Below, piece after piece: positions 60,201 through 64,000 of a stretch of DNA of 64,000 nt. This DNA comes from Zoroaster sp. YZ-2022 (Eukaryota; Echinodermata; Asteroidea; Forcipulatida; Zoroasteridae): NCBI GenBank assembly GCA_029582265.1, contig CM055827.1:2899423-2963422 (forward strand), given 5' to 3'. Made by a program: the position numbers and the translations under genes. How positions within the stretch are numbered: the stretch's first letter is position 1; each line of letters opens with the position of its first letter. The notes beneath the pieces are model-generated. The model did no database searches and was not told where the DNA came from. It saw only the letters and a program-made list of their open reading frames with translations.

Positions 60201-62811
60201 TTTTTTTGTAACACTGTATAGTGCTGTATTGTTTGCGGTGAAACCGCATGCAAGTTGACGGTATTTTACAGAGGGCTATGTGTCCATGGAGGCCGTTTAA
60301 GGTACGAAATAATTATCCAAATTCAAAAGTATGGTGTTTTTCTGAAAGGGGAGAACCTACGCTTTAATTTAGATATAAAATTATCGGCCTCCCTTGAAAA
60401 CTTTAAAAGTTATTCCCAACCATAGAAATGTTTTTTGTAACACTGTATAGTGCTGTATTGTTTGCGGTGAAACCGCATGCAAGTTGACGGTATTTTACAG
60501 AGGGCTATGTGTCCATGGAGGCCGTTTAAGGTACGAAATAATTATCCAAATTCAAAAGTATGGTGTTTTTCTGAAAGGAGAACCTAAGCTTTAATTTAGA
60601 TATAAAATTATCGGCCCGCCTTGAAAACTTTAAAAGTTATTCCCAACCATAGAAATGTTTTTTTGTAACACTGTATAGTGCTGTATTGTTTGCGGTGAAA
60701 CCGCATGCAAGTTGACGGTATTTTACAGAGGGCTATGTGTCCATGGAGGCCGTTTAAGGTACGAAATAATTATCCAAATTCAAAAGTATGGTGTTTTTCT
60801 GAAAGGGGAGAACCTAAGCTTTAATTTAGATATAAAATTATCGGCCTCCCTTGAAAACTTTAAAAGTTATTCCCAACCAATAGAAATGTTTTTTTTTGTA
60901 ACACTGTATAGTGCTGTATTGTTTGCGGTGAAACCGCATGCAAGTTGACGGTATTTTACAGAGGGCTATGTGTCCATGGAGGCCGTTTAAGGTACGAAAT
61001 AATTATCCAAATTCAAAAGGGGAGAACCTAAGCTTTAATTTAGATATACAATTATCGGCCTCCCTTGAAAACTTTAAAAGTTATTCCCAACCATAGAAAT
61101 GTTTTTTTGTAACACTGTATAGTGCTGTATTGTTTGCGGTGAAACCGCATGCAAGTTGACCGTATTTTACAGAGGGCTATGTGTCCATGGAGGCCGTTTA
61201 AGGTACGAAATAATTATCCAAATTCAAAAGTATTGGGTTTTCTGAAAGGGAAGAACCTAAGCTTTAATTTAGATATAAAATTATCGGCCTCCCTTGAAAA
61301 TTTTAAAAGTTATTCCCAACCATAGAAATGTTTTTTGTAACACTGTATAGTGCTGTATTGTTTGCGGTGAAACCGCATGCAAGTTGACAGTATTTTACAG
61401 AGGGCTATGTGTCCATGGAGGCCGTTTAAGGTACGAAATAATTATCCAAATTCAAAAGTATGGTGTTTTTCTGAAAGGGAGAACCTAAGCTTTAATTTAG
61501 ATATAAAATTATCGGCCTCCTTGAAAACTTTAAAAGTTATTCCCAACCCTAGAAACGTTTCCCTTGTAACTCTGTATAGTGCTGTATTGTTTGCGGTGAA
61601 ACCGCATGCAAGTTGACGGTTTCTGAAAGAGGGCTATGTGTCCATGGAGGCCGTTTAAGGTACGAAATAATTATCCAAATTCAAAAGTATGGTGGTTTTT
61701 CTGAAGGGGAGAACATAAGCTTTAATTTAGATATCAAATTATCGGCCGCCATTGAAAATTTTAAAAGTTATTCCCAAACATAGAAATGTTTTTTTGTAAC
61801 ACCGTATAGTGCTGTATTGTTTGCGGTGAAACCGCATGCAAGTTGACGGTATTTTACAGAGGGCTATGTGTCCATGGAGGCCGTTTAAGGTACGAAATAA
61901 TTATCCAAATTCAAAAGTATGGTGTTTTTCTGAAAGCGGAGAACCTAAGCTTTAATTTAGATATAAAATTATCGGCCTCCCTTGAAAACTTTAAAAGTTA
62001 TTCCCAACCCTAGAAATGTTTTTTGTAACACTGTATAGTGCTGTATTGTTTGCGGTGAAACCGCATGCAAGTTGACCGTATTTTACAGAGGGCTATGTGT
62101 CCATGGAGGCCGTTTAAGGTACGAAATAATTATCCAAATTCAAAAGTATTGGGTTTTTCTGAAAGAGGAGAACCTAAGCTTTAATTTAGATATAAAATTA
62201 TCGGCCTCCCTTGAAAACTTTAAAAGTTATTCCCAAACATAGAAATGTTTTTTTTTGTAACACTGTATAGTGCTGTATTGTTTGCGGTGAAACCGCATGC
62301 AAGTTGACGGTATTTTACAGAGGGCTATGTGTCCATGGAGGCCGTTTAAGGTACGAAATAATTATCCAAATTCAAAAGTATGGTGTTTTTCTGAAAAGGG
62401 AGAACCTAAGCTTTAATTTAGATATAAAATTATCGGCCTCCCTTGAAAACTTTAAAAGTTATTCCCAACCATAGAAATGTTTTTTTTAGTAACACTGTAT
62501 AGTGCTGTATTGTTTGCGGTGAAACCGCATGCAAGTTGACGGTATTTTACAGAGGGCTATGTGTCCATGGAGGCCGTTTAAGGTACGAAATAATTATCCA
62601 AATTCAAAAGTATGGTGTTTTTCTGAAAGGGGAGAACCTAAGCTTTAATTTAGATATAAAATTATCGGCCGCCATTGAAAACTTTAAAAGTTATTCCCAA
62701 ACATAGAAATGTTTTTTTGTAACACCGTATAGTGCTGTATTGTTTGCGGTGAAACCGCATGCAAGTTGACGGTATTTTACAGAGGGCTATGTGTCCATGG
62801 AGGCCGTTTAA
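48286..62811 (+). repeat. Satellite array, unit about 230 bp, about 63 copies
   Basis: Head-to-tail units; GCGGTGAAACCGCATGC marks each start at 48516, 48745, 48976, 49206, 49435 and so on (229-231 bp steps, mostly from the T-run length). Each unit has the hairpin GCGGT-gaa-ACCGC, a GCATGC and a TCCATGGA palindrome, and GTTTAAGG. Two common sub-variants (GTATGGTGT / GTATTGGGT and CCTACGC / CCTAAGC) are mixed along the array. A rarer linked variant (GGCCGCCATTG with AACACCG) occurs in five units. Short deletions occur near 51335, 51695 and 61018. Open frames of about 78 codons appear in some units but are broken by T-run length changes, so coding is unlikely. Confidence 0.97.
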
Positions 62812-63458
62812 CCCTCAAACGAGGCACCTGTTTGGTCGTAACGTAAATGCGTGACGATGTCAGAAACATCTGACACACGGTTTTAATAAGTTAAGAGGGT
62901 TTCTTTGGCATTTCCCCCAACGATTTTGTTGCGGGAATTAATTTAAGCAAGCTATTGTCACAAGCCCCTGTAATAAACTTAGAAACCTGGCACAATTGTT
63001 TACATACTTGAAACAAGCCACATGCCCACTCTAGTACATGTATGTCCTGAAAGAAAGGGCAGGGGGGGTGGGGGTGGGGGGGCATTACAACTTACACTGT
63101 CGGCATGCAAGAGATCAAAAGATAATGATCTACTACTAGCCCAGTGACTGAACAGATGGTTCCACTTATCACTGGACGAGTTCCAAATGTATTCAATTCC
63201 CCATGCATCCAACATGCATTGATGTTGTACACAGAGCATGCTGTCAAAATTTGTGCACAAACCATACGGGCTGAATTTTTCGATGCCCCTCCCCACAACG
63301 TCACTGACTCCTGTTGAATGAAACCCCCTGTAGGATGTGTGTTATGGTCCAGCTTGAGATATCATTGACTGATAAGTGGGTGGTGTTTATTATTTGTTTA
63401 GGGGAAGGAAAATACTGATTTGTGTCAGACGTTTCTGACAACGTGCCTCCCTTGAGGG
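62812..63458. mobile_element. piggyBac-like MITE inserted in the satellite
   Basis: 647 bp starting CCCTCAAACGAGGCACCTG and ending (inverted) CCCTCAAGGGAGGCACGTT. TTAA lies at 62808-62811 and 63459-63462, and the interrupted satellite unit resumes exactly at its own TTAA. Sub-terminal palindromes GTCAGAAACATCTGAC (62859-62874) and GTCAGACGTTTCTGAC (63424-63439) sit 47 bp from the left end but only 19 bp from the right, an asymmetry like that of piggyBac ends. No transposase is encoded. Confidence 0.82.
63057..63082 (+). other. G-quadruplex-type G tract
   Basis: Four G runs (3, 7, 5 and 7 G) separated by CA, T and T fit the four-run quadruplex pattern with very short loops. It lies inside the piggyBac-like MITE. 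Confidence 0.6.
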
Positions 63459-64000
63459 TTAAGATACGAAATAATTATCCAAATTCAAAAGTATTGGGTT
63501 TTTCTGAAAGGGGAGAACCTAAGCTTTAATTTAGATATAACATTATCGGCCTCCCTTGAAAACTTTAAAAGTTATTCCCAAACATAGAAATGTTTTTTTG
63601 TAACACTGTATAGTGCTGTATTGTTTGCGGTGAAACCGCATGCAAGTTGACGGTATTTTACAGAGGGCTATGTGTCCATGGAGGCCGTTTAAGGTACGAA
63701 ATAATTATCCAAATTCAAAAGTATGGTGTTTTTCTGAAAGGGGAGAACCTAAGCTTTAATTTAGATATAAAATTATCGGCCTCCCTTGAAAACTTTAAAA
63801 GTTATTCCCAACCATAGAAATGTTTTTGTTACACTGTATAGTGCTGTATTGTTTGCGGTGAAACCGCATGCAAGTTGACCGTATTTTACAGAGGGCTATC
63901 TGTCCATGGAGGCCGTTTAAGGTACGAAATAATTATCCAAATTCAAAAGTATGGGGTTTTCTGAAAGGGAGAACCTAAGCTTTAATTTAGATATAAAATT
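63459..64000 (+). repeat. Satellite array continues
   Basis: The 230-bp unit resumes after the TTAA insertion and runs off the window end, so the true array length is unknown. Confidence 0.97.

Noticed and set aside
55421..61616. Recurring 64-79 codon open frames in the satellite
   Set aside because: Present only in units where the T-run length keeps the frame; no purifying pattern, no domain.
48286..62811. CRISPR-like regular array
   Set aside because: Whole 230-bp units repeat without unique spacers, and the context is eukaryotic.

Overview
The window reads as nuclear DNA of a multicellular eukaryote, most likely a marine invertebrate deuterostome such as an echinoderm. The evidence is a spliced coiled-coil gene with GT/AG introns, tandem lineage-type orphan GPCR copies, a tRNA-derived SINE with a LINE-like tail, Penelope, Tx1-like, L2-like and Ty3/gypsy retroelements, several TTAA-target DNA transposons, and a long satellite. 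The species is an inference; no sequence here fixes it. Gene density is very low and most of the window is repeat.

Layout. 1-7.4 kb: a tRNA-Leu-derived SINE, then three phase-compatible exons of a gene I recognise as CCDC13 (1249-1455, 1922-1993, 6284-6389, + strand), whose introns hold small hAT-like and TTAA-type MITEs and local duplications. 7.4-9.6 kb: a 101-bp tandem repeat interrupted by a damaged Penelope-like element (RT plus GIY-YIG) that ends in a hammerhead-ribozyme-like motif. 10-16.6 kb: two copies of a roughly 2.6-2.8 kb duplication, each with a class A GPCR on the minus strand and each broken by a different frameshift. 17.4-18.8 kb: two minisatellites separated by an inverted-repeat MITE. 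19.7-20.4 kb: a Kolobok-like TTAA element with a frameshifted THAP domain.

21.3-38.8 kb is a nest of insertions: a hAT-like MITE is split by an L2/CR1-like LINE tail, whose (ATT)n tract is itself split by a full-length but frameshifted Tx1/L1-like retrotransposon. A young, nearly intact Ty3/gypsy element (gag, pol and an extra C2H2 zinc-finger ORF) then sits at the far edge. Its LTRs differ at only about three positions plus an 18-bp indel, its primer-binding site matches the 3' end of tRNA-Leu(CAA), and it has a 4-bp ATAC duplication.

38.8-44.6 kb holds no gene I can support, but has several MITEs, an inverted 23-bp minisatellite and foldbacks. 44.6-47.8 kb carries a decayed virus-like block of Polinton/adintovirus type: a protein-primed family B DNA polymerase pseudogene and a small SAP-like/zinc-ribbon ORF, both preceded by the same 31-nt leader. 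A 500-N gap follows. From 48,286 to the window end lies a roughly 230-bp satellite (about 63 units before, and over 2 after, a precise TTAA insertion of a 647-bp piggyBac-like MITE).

The strongest leads for something not yet described are the virus-like block with its duplicated leader, the Tx1-like element sitting inside an (ATT)n tract, the zinc-finger third ORF of the gypsy element, and the TTAA-target elements.
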